Origin: Corynebacterium mycetoides
Lineage (GTDB): Bacteria > Actinomycetota > Actinomycetes > Mycobacteriales > Mycobacteriaceae
Assembly (NCBI RefSeq): GCF_900103625.1
Contig: NZ_LT629700.1
Coordinates: forward strand, 1,302,001-1,366,000
Length of the DNA: 64,000 nt
Reading direction: 5' to 3'
Made by a program: the position numbers and the translations under genes. Below, piece after piece: positions 21,325 to 32,527 of this stretch. The notes beneath the pieces are model-generated. The model had not been told where the DNA came from and searched no databases. It was given only the letters and a program-made list of their open reading frames with translations. Numbering within the stretch: the first letter of the stretch is position 1; each line of letters begins with the position of its first letter.

Positions 21325-21401
21325 TGCAAAAGACCTGGAACCGGACGCGACAATGCGCCAGTTCCAGGTCTTGCCCCGCTGTCACAAGCGGGTAACAACC
21401 C
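21325..21401 (-). promoter_or_regulatory. RAT antiterminator/terminator leader of the bgl operon
   Basis: Read on the minus strand, 21401-21366 is a ribonucleic antiterminator-like element: GGGTTGTTACCCGC, a loop, then GCGGGGCAAGACCT. It closely follows the LicT/BglG RAT consensus (GGATTGTTACTGC...GCAGGCAAAACCT). Its 3' end overlaps the first arm of a 12-bp perfect terminator stem (21361-21372 with 21330-21341, AAGACCTGGAAC) followed by TTTTGC. The two structures are mutually exclusive, the standard BglG switch. The start of EIIBCA lies 35 bases further on. Confidence 0.9.
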
Positions 21402-21562
21402 TGTGGTTGAGATGTATCTAGATGGTAAGCCCCGCACCACAGCGGAGGCAATCGGCGGGGGTGGCGGAGACCAGAAAAAGGGGTACGTAGTGATGCGCAC
21501 CACACGTCCGGCGGTTCTGCTGTGTGGGTCCCCGCTCAGCGGGCCCGCGAAAGGGGCAGAGG

Positions 21563-23137
21563 CTAGTTCGCCTCGGGCTTGACCATCGGGAACAGCACGG
21601 TCTCGCGGATGCCCAGCCCGGTCAGGGCCATGAGCAGGCGGTCCACGCCCATGCCGGTGCCGGCGGTCGGCGGCATGCCCTGCTCCATTGCGGCGAGGAA
21701 GTCCTCGTCGAGCACCATCGCCTCGTCATCGCCGTGCGCGGCCAGGCGAGCCTGGTCCACGAAGCGCTCGCGCTGGATCACCGGGTCCACCAGCTCGGAG
21801 TAGCCGGTGGCCAGCTCGAAGCCGCGGACGTAGAGGTCCCACTTCTCGGTCACCCCGGGTTTCTCGCGGTGGTCGCGCGTGAGCGGGGAGGTCTCGACGG
21901 GGAAGTTGATCACGAAGGTGGGCTCGTAGAGCTGGTCGGAGCACAGCTCCTCCCAGATCTCCTCCACGAGCTTGCCGTGCAGCCACCCGGCGTTGGCGGG
22001 CACCTTCAGCCCGATCGCCTCGGCGATGCCGGTCAGCTCCTCCACCGTGGAGTCGATGGTCACCTCTGGCTGGCCGGGGAACTTGCGCGCCAGGGCCTCA
22101 TTGAGTGAGGGGTACATCTCCAGGACTTTCCACTCGCCGGAGAAGTCGTACACGCTGCCGTCGGCAAGCGTGACCTGCTGCGAGCCAAAGACCTCCTCCG
22201 CACAGAACTGCACGAGGCCCTTGATCATCTCCGCGCCGTCGGCGTAGGTGCCCCACGCCTGGTAGGTCTCCAGCATGGTGAACTCCGGGGAGTGCGAGGA
22301 ATCCACGCCTTCGTTGCGGAAGTTGCGGTTGATCTCGAAGACGCGCTCGATGCCGCCGACGACGCAGCGCTTGAGGTAGAGCTCGGGCGCGATGCGCAAG
22401 TACAGGTCGATGTCGAGCGCGTTGGAGCGGGTCACAAACGGCCGGGCGGCCGCACCGCCGTGCAGTGTCTGCAGCATCGGGGTCTCCACCTCGACGAAGT
22501 CGAGGCCGGTGAGGTACTTGCGCACGGCCGCGGTGACTTTGATGCGGGTCATGGCGTTGTCGCGCGCCGCCTCGCGCATGATCAGGTCGGTGTAGCGACG
22601 GCGCACCCGCTGCTCCTCGTTCATCTCCGCGAAGGCGACCGGCAGCGGGCGCAGCGCCTTCGACGCCATCTGCCACCGCGCCGCCATGACGGAGAGCTCG
22701 CCGCGTTTCGACGCAATGACGCGCCCCGTCACCGACACGATGTCCCCCAGGTCGACGTCGTCCTTCCAGCTGGCCAGGGCGTCCTCGCCGACCTCGGCCA
22801 GCGACAGCATGACCTGCAGCTGCGTGCCGTTGCCCTCCTGCAGGCTGGCGAAGCACAGCTTCCCGGTGTCGCGCTTGAACATCACGCGCCCGGTCACCGA
22901 GACGGTGTCCTGGGTCTCCTCGCCCGGTGCGAGGACGGTCACGCCCGGGGCGTCGGCGGGCTCGCCCTCACCTTCGACCACCACAGTGTAGGCGGCGCGG
23001 AGGTCTTTCAACGAGGTGGTGCGCTCAACGCGTGCCGGGTAGGCGCCGCGCCCGTCGTCGATAAGCTTCTGGCGCTTGGCGCGTCGGAATTGCTGCTGCT
23101 CGCTGATGTCGTGGGTGTCCGGGCTCTGGGTAGTCAC
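21563..23137 (-). CDS. lysS: lysine--tRNA ligase
   Basis: A 524-residue class IIb synthetase that charges tRNA-Lys. An N-terminal OB-fold anticodon domain ([18 protein letters not shown]) precedes the catalytic core with motif 1 ([18 protein letters not shown]), motif 2 ([11 protein letters not shown]) and motif 3 ([13 protein letters not shown]). GTG at 23137 is chosen; the codon before it is not a start and the further upstream frame is not conserved. In mycobacteria lsr2 sits between lysS and clpC; here the PTS operon occupies that place. Confidence 0.95.
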   Translation of the reverse strand: MTTQSPDTHDISEQQQFRRAKRQKLIDDGRGAYPARVERTTSLKDLRAAYTVVVEGEGEPADAPGVTVLAPGEETQDTVSVTGRVMFKRDTGKLCFASLQEGNGTQLQVMLSLAEVGEDALASWKDDVDLGDIVSVTGRVIASKRGELSVMAARWQMASKALRPLPVAFAEMNEEQRVRRRYTDLIMREAARDNAMTRIKVTAAVRKYLTGLDFVEVETPMLQTLHGGAAARPFVTRSNALDIDLYLRIAPELYLKRCVVGGIERVFEINRNFRNEGVDSSHSPEFTMLETYQAWGTYADGAEMIKGLVQFCAEEVFGSQQVTLADGSVYDFSGEWKVLEMYPSLNEALARKFPGQPEVTIDSTVEELTGIAEAIGLKVPANAGWLHGKLVEEIWEELCSDQLYEPTFVINFPVETSPLTRDHREKPGVTEKWDLYVRGFELATGYSELVDPVIQRERFVDQARLAAHGDDEAMVLDEDFLAAMEQGMPPTAGTGMGVDRLLMALTGLGIRETVLFPMVKPEAN

Positions 23138-23195
23138 ACTGACATAGGCTAGTCGGTCGCCTCCGCGGGCGTGGCGAGCACCCTGGTCTCGGCGC

Positions 23196-23987
23196 TTACC
23201 CCTCGATGTTTTTGAATCCCACACCCACGGGCACCCCGACGTTGTCGCTTAAGTGCACGCCGCCGAGGGTGACGGCGCCGAGCAGGCGGGCGTCGCCACG
23301 CGTCGGCGCGGGCCCGAAGGCGAGGTCGCGCAACTCGAGGTAGTCGGGGACGAGCCCGGCGGCCGCGAGCACCCCGCGCGCGGTGTCGAGGATGGCGTCG
23401 GCGCCGCGCTCGGCGACGTGCGCCCCGGCCGTCAGCGCGGCCGACAGCGCCAGCGCGGCGTCGCGGTCGGCCTCGGGTACGTCAGCGTTGCGCAGCGACA
23501 TGGCCACGCCCCCGGAAGCGCGCACGGTGGGCACGCTGTGCAGCCTGGCCTCCATCCGCAGCGCGCTGACCGCCTTTTGGGTTGCCACCAGCAACTCGAA
23601 ATCCTTCTCCCCCAGCACGATGTCGGTGGCGTGGGTGGCGTGGGCTGCGGCGAGCACATGAGCCACATCTCGGGCGATCGCCTCCGCGTCCTCCAGGTGG
23701 TCCATGCCCGTGCGCACCGACACCCCGCGCCCGAGCTCGCCATGGAAGACCACGTCGACCTTCTCCTCGGCGAAGACCTCCGGCACCTCGGCGCCGCGGT
23801 AGGTCACCATCACGACCGCGCCCAGCAGCGAGCGCGCCGCGCGGATCAGCTGGATGTGGCCGGCGTGGATGCCCTCGCCCAGCGGCACCACGACGACGGA
23901 CTTGCCCACCTTCCGAAACGCGCGGCCGTACACCGCCAGCCGCTCCGGGTCGGTGACCACAACGGCCTGGCCTGACTCAAACGCCAT
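23196..23987 (-). CDS. panC: PanC-like pantoate--beta-alanine ligase (divergent)
   Basis: A 263-residue nucleotidylyltransferase-fold protein in the panC position of the actinobacterial cluster. The HIGH-like site is [18 protein letters not shown], the ATP-site lysine is in [10 protein letters not shown] and the late loop reads AMSLRNADV. Two canonical motifs are altered: the usual PTMGALHxGH appears as [10 protein letters not shown], and the pantoate-binding FVNPxQF appears as [10 protein letters not shown]. It may be a catalytically altered paralogue. ATG 23987 is taken; GTG 23990 is one codon earlier. The gene begins 4 bases after the Rossmann-fold gene. Confidence 0.75.
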   Translation of the reverse strand: MAFESGQAVVVTDPERLAVYGRAFRKVGKSVVVVPLGEGIHAGHIQLIRAARSLLGAVVMVTYRGAEVPEVFAEEKVDVVFHGELGRGVSVRTGMDHLEDAEAIARDVAHVLAAAHATHATDIVLGEKDFELLVATQKAVSALRMEARLHSVPTVRASGGVAMSLRNADVPEADRDAALALSAALTAGAHVAERGADAILDTARGVLAAAGLVPDYLELRDLAFGPAPTRGDARLLGAVTLGGVHLSDNVGVPVGVGFKNIEG

Positions 23988-23990
23988 CAC

Positions 23991-24698
23991 TTACCTGCAA
24001 TTCTTGTCTGTCTTCGAAAGCGCCCACAGCTCCACCTCGGCGTCGCCGGTGCGCTCCGCGTGCCGGCGTGCAATGTCGGCGAACAGCCGCGACGTCCCCA
24101 GCTCGGCGATGGCGCGGTGCATCCGTTCCATGTCGGCCGGCCCCGCCGCGGGCGCCGTGCCGGGGCGCGCCGCGAGGTAGTCCTCCTCGAACGCGTCGGC
24201 ATCTTCGACGGCCGTGCGCAGCAGCTCGAACGAGTCCCACCGCACCGTGCGCTCCATCGCCGTGAGCTGGACCGCGGCGGCGATCACCGGGCGCGCGGTG
24301 TCCGCGATCGGGTGGTTGGTCCCGCCGATCTCCGCGATGAGCAGGCCGATCACGGTCTCACCGAGCTCGTCCGCGGCGGACGTGACCCAGTGGGCGCCGA
24401 AAATATTGTGCGCGGCCATGACGACGGCCCCGCGGGTCTCCGCGGCATCGAGAAGCTGCGTGCCCTCGAGCAGCGCGGTGTGGATGACCATCTGCCGCGG
24501 CCGGACGTAGGGCGCGAGCGTATCGACGCCCTCCCCCAGCCACTGCGCATCGTCCGCGTCGAGCAGGACGAGATCGACGTTGGCAACGTCCTCGGGCGCG
24601 TCGAGGCTCAAGGGACGCACCCGGTGCCCGGCACGCGCCAGGGCCCGGCTGAACTCGCCCTCGCCCCCGACCGCACCGATGGTGAGCCGAGGCGGCAT
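23991..24698 (-). CDS. Rossmann-like protein (Rv3603c homologue)
   Basis: A 235-residue protein matching the position of Rv3603c, just upstream of panC. An N-terminal nucleotide-binding beta-alpha-beta (LTIGAVGGEGEFSRALARAGHRV) and a helical second half with conserved WxS/HxIFG-like segments (AAHNIFGAHWVTS) suggest a 6-phosphogluconate-dehydrogenase-like or DUF2520-type fold. The role is unknown; clustering with panC hints at pantoate metabolism, which is inference. The start ATG immediately follows the upstream stop (TAG-atg spacing of zero). Confidence 0.7.
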   Translation of the reverse strand: MPPRLTIGAVGGEGEFSRALARAGHRVRPLSLDAPEDVANVDLVLLDADDAQWLGEGVDTLAPYVRPRQMVIHTALLEGTQLLDAAETRGAVVMAAHNIFGAHWVTSAADELGETVIGLLIAEIGGTNHPIADTARPVIAAAVQLTAMERTVRWDSFELLRTAVEDADAFEEDYLAARPGTAPAAGPADMERMHRAIAELGTSRLFADIARRHAERTGDAEVELWALSKTDKNCR

Positions 24699-25685
24699 CT
24701 AATCGGTCTCCTTCTGCGCCCGCGCGAGCAGCTCGGCGACGGTCAGCGAGCTGCGGCCGTGCTCGTCGCGCCGGCGGCGGCCCCCGCGGCGCTCGGTGAC
24801 CGGCTGCTCCTGCGCGCGCGCCGGCGCGGGTTCGGCGGGCGCTGAGGGCTCTGAGGGCTCTGAGGGCTCTGAGGGCGCTGAGGGCGCTGAGGGCTCTGAG
24901 GGCTCCGAGGGCTGGGCCGGCGCTGCGGGCTCGGCGCTTTGCGCCTGGCGCTCACTGATGAGCTGCGACAGCGGGTTCTGCGCGTCTTTGAGACGGCTAC
25001 TGCCCCCGAACCGTCCGGCGATCGCGTCGAAAGACGGGGCGCCGGCGGGGCGCGACGGCTCCTGGGCCGGCTCCTGGGCCGGCGTTTCGGCGGGCTTTTC
25101 GGCGGGCTGGCGCACGACCTTGATCTTCGCGGTGTCGTCGGTGGACGGGCCCGAGGCGGGCTTCACAGTGGGCGTCTCCACGGGCGCCTCCCGCTTCGTC
25201 GACCCGCCCGACCGTTCTAGCTCCGCCACGCGGCGAGCCTCGGCGCGCAGCGCGGCGGGCTCGTACTCGAACTGCCGCCCGGCGAGCTCCTCCAGCTGGG
25301 CGCGCAGGCGCGCGAGCTCCGCCTGAATCTCGCGCAGCACCTCTGTGTCCGCGCCGGGATCGGCGGGGCGTTCGTTCTCGCGCGCGTGGGCGAGCGCCGC
25401 GCGGTCGGCTTCCCCGCGGGCCTGCGCGGCGTCGAGCTCGGCCTGAAAGCGCTGCTCACGCGCCTCCAGCTCGCGCTCGGCGTTCTCGCGGTCGCGGCGT
25501 AGGCGCGTCGCCACAAGCACGCCGGCGGCCGCGGCCCACAGCGCGAGGACGAGAGAGATTTTCAGGACGTTCGCCGAGTTGGTGAACAGCATGACCACGG
25601 TGCCCACGATGGCCAGGAGGAAGGGCACGACGATCCACAGCGCGGAATTGTCGCGGGTCTCGCTGGTCGGCTTCTCGGCATTCAT
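24699..25685 (-). CDS. membrane protein with coiled coil and Ser-Glu-Pro repeats (Rv3604c-like)
   Basis: A 328-residue protein in the Rv3604c position. Two transmembrane helices (residues ~15-60) are followed by a charged, probably coiled-coil stretch rich in REREL/ELEAR and ELARLRAQLEEL heptads, then a disordered Pro/Ala/Glu region and a run of SEP/SAP tripeptides (about residues 275-300) and a basic ERRGGRRRRDEHG tail. This matches the DUF6779-type corynebacterial/mycobacterial proteins of unknown role. Repeats at DNA level (GAGGGCTCT units, 24841-24915) could change copy number by slippage. ATG 25685 is the conserved start. Confidence 0.7.
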   Translation of the reverse strand: MNAEKPTSETRDNSALWIVVPFLLAIVGTVVMLFTNSANVLKISLVLALWAAAAGVLVATRLRRDRENAERELEAREQRFQAELDAAQARGEADRAALAHARENERPADPGADTEVLREIQAELARLRAQLEELAGRQFEYEPAALRAEARRVAELERSGGSTKREAPVETPTVKPASGPSTDDTAKIKVVRQPAEKPAETPAQEPAQEPSRPAGAPSFDAIAGRFGGSSRLKDAQNPLSQLISERQAQSAEPAAPAQPSEPSEPSAPSAPSEPSEPSEPSAPAEPAPARAQEQPVTERRGGRRRRDEHGRSSLTVAELLARAQKETD

Positions 25686-25695
25686 GCCCAACACC

Positions 25696-26163
25696 TTAGC
25701 TGGCAGCTTCACCCTCGGTGGGTGGCGACACCTCGCACGCGCGCTCCAGCACAACCCCCGCGATCGCGAGCGCGAGGCCCCCGAACGTCCCGGAGAGGGT
25801 GCCAGGGAGGTCGGACTGCGCGGCCGCGAGGACGTCGATACGCGGGGCGATGTAGATGAGCAGACCCGCAAACAGGCCGCCGCAGATCGCGCCGGACCAG
25901 GCGCTGGCCTTGCCCAGCAGCATGAAGTTGGCCGCCATCATGGGGTTGAGCTGGGAGCGGTCGAGCCCGACGTTGCCCTCCTCCCGCCGCTTGGCCACCA
26001 TGTAGGCGATAAACAGGCAGGTCGCGGCCACGATCCACAGCGGCAGGGACGCGGTGACGCCGACGGTGGTCAGCGCCCCGTAGAAGCGGCGCACGAGGAT
26101 GAAGGCGGCCGCGGCCATGAACCCGGCAAGCGCCGTCAGCGCGGCGATGGATGTTCTGGTCAC
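25696..26163 (-). CDS. DUF3180 membrane protein (Rv3605c-like)
   Basis: A 155-residue integral membrane protein with four predicted helices: ALTALAGFMAAAAFILV, LPLWIVAATCLFIAYMV, ASAWSGAICGGLFAGLLIYI and FGGLALAIAGVVLE. It occupies the conserved place between folK and the Rv3604c-like gene in actinobacterial folate clusters. GTG 26163 overlaps the folK stop by three bases. Function unknown; operon position is the only clue. Confidence 0.78.
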   Translation of the reverse strand: MTRTSIAALTALAGFMAAAAFILVRRFYGALTTVGVTASLPLWIVAATCLFIAYMVAKRREEGNVGLDRSQLNPMMAANFMLLGKASAWSGAICGGLFAGLLIYIAPRIDVLAAAQSDLPGTLSGTFGGLALAIAGVVLERACEVSPPTEGEAAS

Positions 26164-26618
26164 AGCTTTCTCACCCCTTCGTCGCCCAGCTTATCGACGA
26201 TCCCCGCAACGCTCTCCCCGCCCAGCCGCGCCCCCGGCTCGATCTCCAGCCAGGGGACGAGCACGAACGCGCGCTCGCGGGCGCGGGGGTGGGGAACGGT
26301 GAGGTCGGGGTCGTCGGAGGTATAGCCGGCGATGTCGACGATGTCGACGTCGAGGGTGCGCGGGCCCCAGCGCACGTCGCGCACCCGCCGGGCGTTGCGC
26401 TCGAGCGCTTGGCAGCGGCGCAGGAGCTCCTCGGGGGTCTGGTCGACCTCCACGATCAGCGTTTGGTTGAGAAAGTCTCTTTGCTCCACCCCGCCCCACG
26501 GCGCGGTGGCGTAGAGGGAGGACTGCGCGACGAGCTCGCCGGCAAACTCTTGGGCCACGCTGGCGAGGTGGGCGCGGGAGTCCTCCATGTTCGAGCCTGC
26601 GGACAGTACTGCGCGCAC
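26160..26618 (-). CDS. folK: 2-amino-4-hydroxy-6-hydroxymethyldihydropteridine diphosphokinase
   Basis: A 152-residue HPPK of folate synthesis, transferring pyrophosphate from ATP to the pterin. Signature residues appear as LSAGSNMEDSRAHL at the N terminus, QRDFLNQTLIVE, and the metal-binding RWGPRTLDVDIV followed by VPHPRARERAFVLVPW. The length is normal. It follows folB after 5 bases and starts with GTG. Confidence 0.95.
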   Translation of the reverse strand: MRAVLSAGSNMEDSRAHLASVAQEFAGELVAQSSLYATAPWGGVEQRDFLNQTLIVEVDQTPEELLRRCQALERNARRVRDVRWGPRTLDVDIVDIAGYTSDDPDLTVPHPRARERAFVLVPWLEIEPGARLGGESVAGIVDKLGDEGVRKL

Positions 26619-26623
26619 GGCGC

Positions 26624-27001
26624 CTACCTCCTCAGGTTCTTGCGGGAGCGGCGGGCGACGACGGCCACGTCATCGAAGACGAGCGGGATGGGGGCGTGCG
26701 GCTTGTGCACGGTGACTTCGACGGCGTGGAGCGCGGCGTAGGTGTTCAGTGCGGTGTCGGCGATCTCGGTGGCCACGGTTTCCACCAGCTGGCGCGGGGT
26801 GCCCGTGGCGATGTCGTGGGCCAGCTGCGCGAGCTCGGCGTAGTTGACGGTCTTCGCCAGGTCGTCATCGCGCGCGGCGTCGGCGAAGTCGAGCCAGCAC
26901 ACGATGTCGAGGGTGAACGCCTGGCCGTGCTGCGTCTCGTGCGGCAGCACGCCGTGGTGGGCGTAGACCTTCAGCCCCGTCAGCTCGATGCGGTCAGCCA
27001 C
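26624..27001 (-). CDS. folB: dihydroneopterin aldolase
   Basis: A 125-residue enzyme that cleaves 7,8-dihydroneopterin to hydroxymethyl-dihydropterin and glycolaldehyde. It begins VADRIELTGLKVYAHHGVLP, with conserved Tyr and Glu in HETQHGQAF and the C-terminal VTVHKPHAPIP segment with catalytic Lys. GTG 27001 overlaps the folP stop by 8 bases, indicating translational coupling. A longer reading frame on this strand only shadows folP. Confidence 0.95.
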   Translation of the reverse strand: MADRIELTGLKVYAHHGVLPHETQHGQAFTLDIVCWLDFADAARDDDLAKTVNYAELAQLAHDIATGTPRQLVETVATEIADTALNTYAALHAVEVTVHKPHAPIPLVFDDVAVVARRSRKNLRR

Positions 27002-27887
27002 GGCCGCCGCCCCGCTGGTCGCGTGCTTGGTTCGCTGCTTGGTTCGCTGCTTGGTTCCAGGCGGCCGCGACGTCGACCGCGTCGCGGGAGGCCGCGACCT
27101 CGTGCACCCGCACGCACCACGCGCCCATCTGCGCGGAGATCGCGGTGACGGCGGCGGTGGCCGGGTCGGCGTCGATAGGCCCGTGGTCGAGCCCCCGGCC
27201 GGCGCGGATTGCCGTGAGGAAGCGCTTGCGCGACGCCCCCACCAGCACTGGGAACTCCCCGGCAATGAAGTCCGGCAGCGACGCGAGCAGCGCCCAGTTC
27301 TCCTCGGCCGTCTTGGCAAATCCGAGGCCCGGGTCCACGACGATCTGGCTGCGCTCCACGCCCGCGGCGATCGCGTCGTCAATGCAGCGCTCAAGCAGGG
27401 CGTGCACGTCGGAGGTGACGTCGCCGCCGTGGTCAGAAGCACCCGCGGCGGACACGAACACGTCGGTGCGCCAGTGCATGAGGCACACCGGCAGCCGGCT
27501 CTCGGCCATGACGCGGTACATGTCCGGATCCGCCAGGCCCGCGGAGACGTCATTGATCAGGTCGACGCCCGCCTCCGCGGCGACGGCCGCCGTGGAGGCG
27601 CGCATCGTGTCCACGGAGGTGCGGATGCCCTCGGCGTGCAGGCCCTCGATGACGGGGCGGATGCGCTGGGCCTCCACCTCGGCGGGCACGCGGGTGGCCC
27701 CGGGGCGCGTCGATTCGGCGCCGACGTCGATGATGTCCGCGCCGAGGGCGACCAGCTCGCGGGCGTGGCCGAGCGCCGCGTCCACGTCGAGCCACCGGCC
27801 GCCGTCGGAAAACGAGTCCGCGGTGACGTTGACAATCCCCATCACCAGGGTGCGCCCCGGCACCGTCAGCTCTGCGACACTCACCAT
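26994..27887 (-). CDS. folP: dihydropteroate synthase
   Basis: A ~297-residue TIM-barrel enzyme that condenses pABA with the pterin pyrophosphate; the sulfonamide target. Motifs include MGIVNVTADSFSDGG, DVGAESTRPGA, NDVSAG, VVDPGLGFAKT and GASRKRFL. The C terminus is unusual: AANQAANQARDQRGGGRG, encoded by three copies of a 12-base unit around 27027-27060, beyond the last barrel helix. It follows folE after 7 bases. Confidence 0.95.
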   Translation of the reverse strand: MVSVAELTVPGRTLVMGIVNVTADSFSDGGRWLDVDAALGHARELVALGADIIDVGAESTRPGATRVPAEVEAQRIRPVIEGLHAEGIRTSVDTMRASTAAVAAEAGVDLINDVSAGLADPDMYRVMAESRLPVCLMHWRTDVFVSAAGASDHGGDVTSDVHALLERCIDDAIAAGVERSQIVVDPGLGFAKTAEENWALLASLPDFIAGEFPVLVGASRKRFLTAIRAGRGLDHGPIDADPATAAVTAISAQMGAWCVRVHEVAASRDAVDVAAAWNQAANQAANQARDQRGGGRG

Positions 27888-27894
27888 CGGATAC

Positions 27895-28456
27895 CTACCT
27901 CCTGATCAAGCTGAGCACCTCGGCGCGCGAGGCGGCGTTGTGCTGGAAACCCCCGCGCACGGCGGACGTGGTGGTCACCGCCCCCGGCTTCCGGATGCCC
28001 CGCATCGCCATACAGAGGTGTTCGCACTCGAGCACGACGATGACGGCCTGCGCGCCTAGCTTGCTCACGAGGGCATCGGCGATCTGGCCGGTGAGGCGCT
28101 CCTGCACCTGCGGACGCTTGGCGTAAAGGTCGGCCAGGCGAGCCAGCTTAGACAGCCCGGTCACTTTCCCCTCCGGGCCGGGAATGTAGCCGATGTGCGC
28201 CTTGCCGTAGAACGGCACGAGGTGGTGCTCGCACGTGGAGTAAATCGGAATGTCGTGCACGAGCACGAGCTCCTGGTGGTCCTCGGCGAACGTCTTCTCC
28301 AGCACGTCGGTGGGCTCGGAGTGCAGGCCGACGAAAATCTCCTCGTAGGAGCGCGCAACCCGCGCGGGCGTCTCCACCAGGCCCTCCCGGTCCGGGTCCT
28401 CGCCCACGGCGATGAGCAGCTCCCGCACCGCTGCCTCGGCGCGGGCCCGATCGAAC

Positions 28457-28473
<17 letters not shown>
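27895..28473 (-). CDS. folE: GTP cyclohydrolase I
   Basis: A 192-residue homodecameric enzyme converting GTP to dihydroneopterin triphosphate. Zinc ligands are in [11 protein letters not shown] and [12 protein letters not shown]; the family signature GRLVxxKxxxR-like region reads [20 protein letters not shown] 28473 overlaps the ftsH 3' end by 17 bases. With folP, folB and folK it makes an almost complete dihydropteroate pathway in one operon. Confidence 0.96.
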
Positions 28474-30886
<2,413 letters not shown>

Positions 30887-30907
30887 GTATTCCTGGGTTT
30901 CGGGAGC

Positions 30908-31561
30908 TTAAATTTCCACTGGCTCGGGGCCTTCGTCGCGGCCCGGGGTGGGCTGCTCCCCTTCGGTCACGTCCGAGTACACCCGCGGGTGCAGGGTGCC
31001 CACGTACGGCAGGTCGCGGTAGCGCTCCGCGTAGTCCAGCCCGTAGCCCACGACGAATTCGTTCGGGATGTCGAAGCCGATGTCGAGCAGGTTGACCTTG
31101 GCCGTCTGCACCTCCGGCTTGCGCAGCAGGGTGATCACGTTGAGCGACTTCGGGCCGCGCCCGGCCAAGTTCTTCATCAGCCAGGACAGGGTCAGCCCGG
31201 AGTCGATGATGTCCTCCACGATGAGCACGTCACGGCCCGCGATGTCCTTGTCCAGGTCCTTGAGAATGCGGACGACGCCCGAGCTGGTTGTCGACGACCC
31301 GTAGGAGGACACCGCCATGAATTCCAGCTGGCAAGGAATGTCGAGCTGGCGGGCGAAGTCGGTGAGGAAGAACACCGCGCCCTTGAGCACGCATACCAAG
31401 ATGAGCTCCTGCTCGGCGTCGCGGTACTTCTCCGAGACCAAATCTGCGAGTTCCTGCACGCGAGTGGCCAGTTCGGCCTCCGAAATGAGGATAGCCTCTA
31501 CATCGCCACCGTAAGGGTTGGCCGGGACATTGAAGTCCTTCGTGTCATGCAGCTCGGTCAT
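30908..31561 (-). CDS. hpt: hypoxanthine phosphoribosyltransferase
   Basis: A 217-residue purine-salvage enzyme forming IMP/GMP from hypoxanthine/guanine and PRPP. The PRPP loop is [14 protein letters not shown], the flexible loop has [11 protein letters not shown], and the base-binding end reads [21 protein letters not shown] ~20-residue acidic/Pro tail ([15 protein letters not shown]) is extra. ATG 31561 ([10 protein letters not shown]) is preferred to a start six codons earlier. The hpt-tilS pairing upstream of ftsH is widely conserved. Confidence 0.95.
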   Translation of the reverse strand: MTELHDTKDFNVPANPYGGDVEAILISEAELATRVQELADLVSEKYRDAEQELILVCVLKGAVFFLTDFARQLDIPCQLEFMAVSSYGSSTTSSGVVRILKDLDKDIAGRDVLIVEDIIDSGLTLSWLMKNLAGRGPKSLNVITLLRKPEVQTAKVNLLDIGFDIPNEFVVGYGLDYAERYRDLPYVGTLHPRVYSDVTEGEQPTPGRDEGPEPVEI

Positions 31562-31615
31562 AGCGTCACATTGTGCCACTTAAACGGGGGTTTGGACAAC
31601 CACGGTTATCTACGG

Positions 31616-32527
31616 TCAGCCACGACCAACCACGACCAACTCCGCGCCGACGCGCCGCACCGCCCGTCCGCCCCCGACGTCGATAGGCCCCTGGCCGTGC
31701 CAGCGGACGACAAGGCCCTCAATGGCTCCTAGCTGCGCACCGTGGACCCGCACCCCGCAACTGTGCAGCCAGGCCGCCAGCCGGCGCCGGCGCACGGGCC
31801 CCGGGGCGGCGGCGAGCGCGGCGCAGTCGGAGGTGGCGGTAACGTCCACCAGCGACTCCAACAACTCGTTGTCCGCCGCGATCCGGTGCGCCGCTGTGGC
31901 CAGCGCCGGCACGCTGTCGCCGCCGATGAGTTCGCTGAGCTGCGGGATCACGCGCTTGCGCACCGCCACCCGCCGAAACGCCTCATCGTCGTTCATCGGA
32001 TCCTGCCAGGGCTCCACCCCCAACTCGGCGCACGCGCCCGACGTGTCCGCGCGGCGCAGCTTAAGAAACGGGCGCACCACTCCGCGCGCCGTGCGCACCG
32101 GCATGCCGGAGGGGTTGCCGCGCAACGCCCCGAGCAGCAGCGTCTCGGCCTGGTCATCGGCGGTGTGAGCCACCCACACGTCCACCCCGAACGACAACAG
32201 CGCGTCGTAGCGCGCCTCGCGGGCGCGCGCCTCCACGCTCTCCCCCTCGTTCCCTTCCGCCACGACCTCCACCGGCACCACCGACGCCTCCACCCCCCAC
32301 GCCCGCGCCTGCGCGGCGGCGCGCTCCGCCACCGCGGCGGACCCGGCCTGCAGGCCATGATCCACCACCACGGCCCGCACATCCTTGCGCTCCGCGGCCG
32401 CCGCGGCCACCAACGCGAGCGAATCGGCCCCGCCCGAGAGCCCGATGACGGCGGGGCCGTGGAATGCGTCGAGGGAGCGTCGACAAGCAAGAAAATGCGG
32501 CGAGCGGCGCGGCCAGAAGGGCTGCAT
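31616..32527 (-). CDS. tilS: tRNA(Ile)-lysidine synthase
   Basis: A 303-residue PP-loop ATPase that converts C34 of tRNA-Ile(CAU) to lysidine. The PP-loop is VIGLSGGADSLAL, followed by VVVDHGLQAGS and WVAHTADDQAETLLL; the QDPMNDD segment matches the family WxxDPSN motif. The C-terminal domain is short, the usual actinobacterial form. Its ATG overlaps the upstream carboxypeptidase stop (TGATG). Confidence 0.93.
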   Translation of the reverse strand: MQPFWPRRSPHFLACRRSLDAFHGPAVIGLSGGADSLALVAAAAAERKDVRAVVVDHGLQAGSAAVAERAAAQARAWGVEASVVPVEVVAEGNEGESVEARAREARYDALLSFGVDVWVAHTADDQAETLLLGALRGNPSGMPVRTARGVVRPFLKLRRADTSGACAELGVEPWQDPMNDDEAFRRVAVRKRVIPQLSELIGGDSVPALATAAHRIAADNELLESLVDVTATSDCAALAAAPGPVRRRRLAAWLHSCGVRVHGAQLGAIEGLVVRWHGQGPIDVGGGRAVRRVGAELVVVGRG

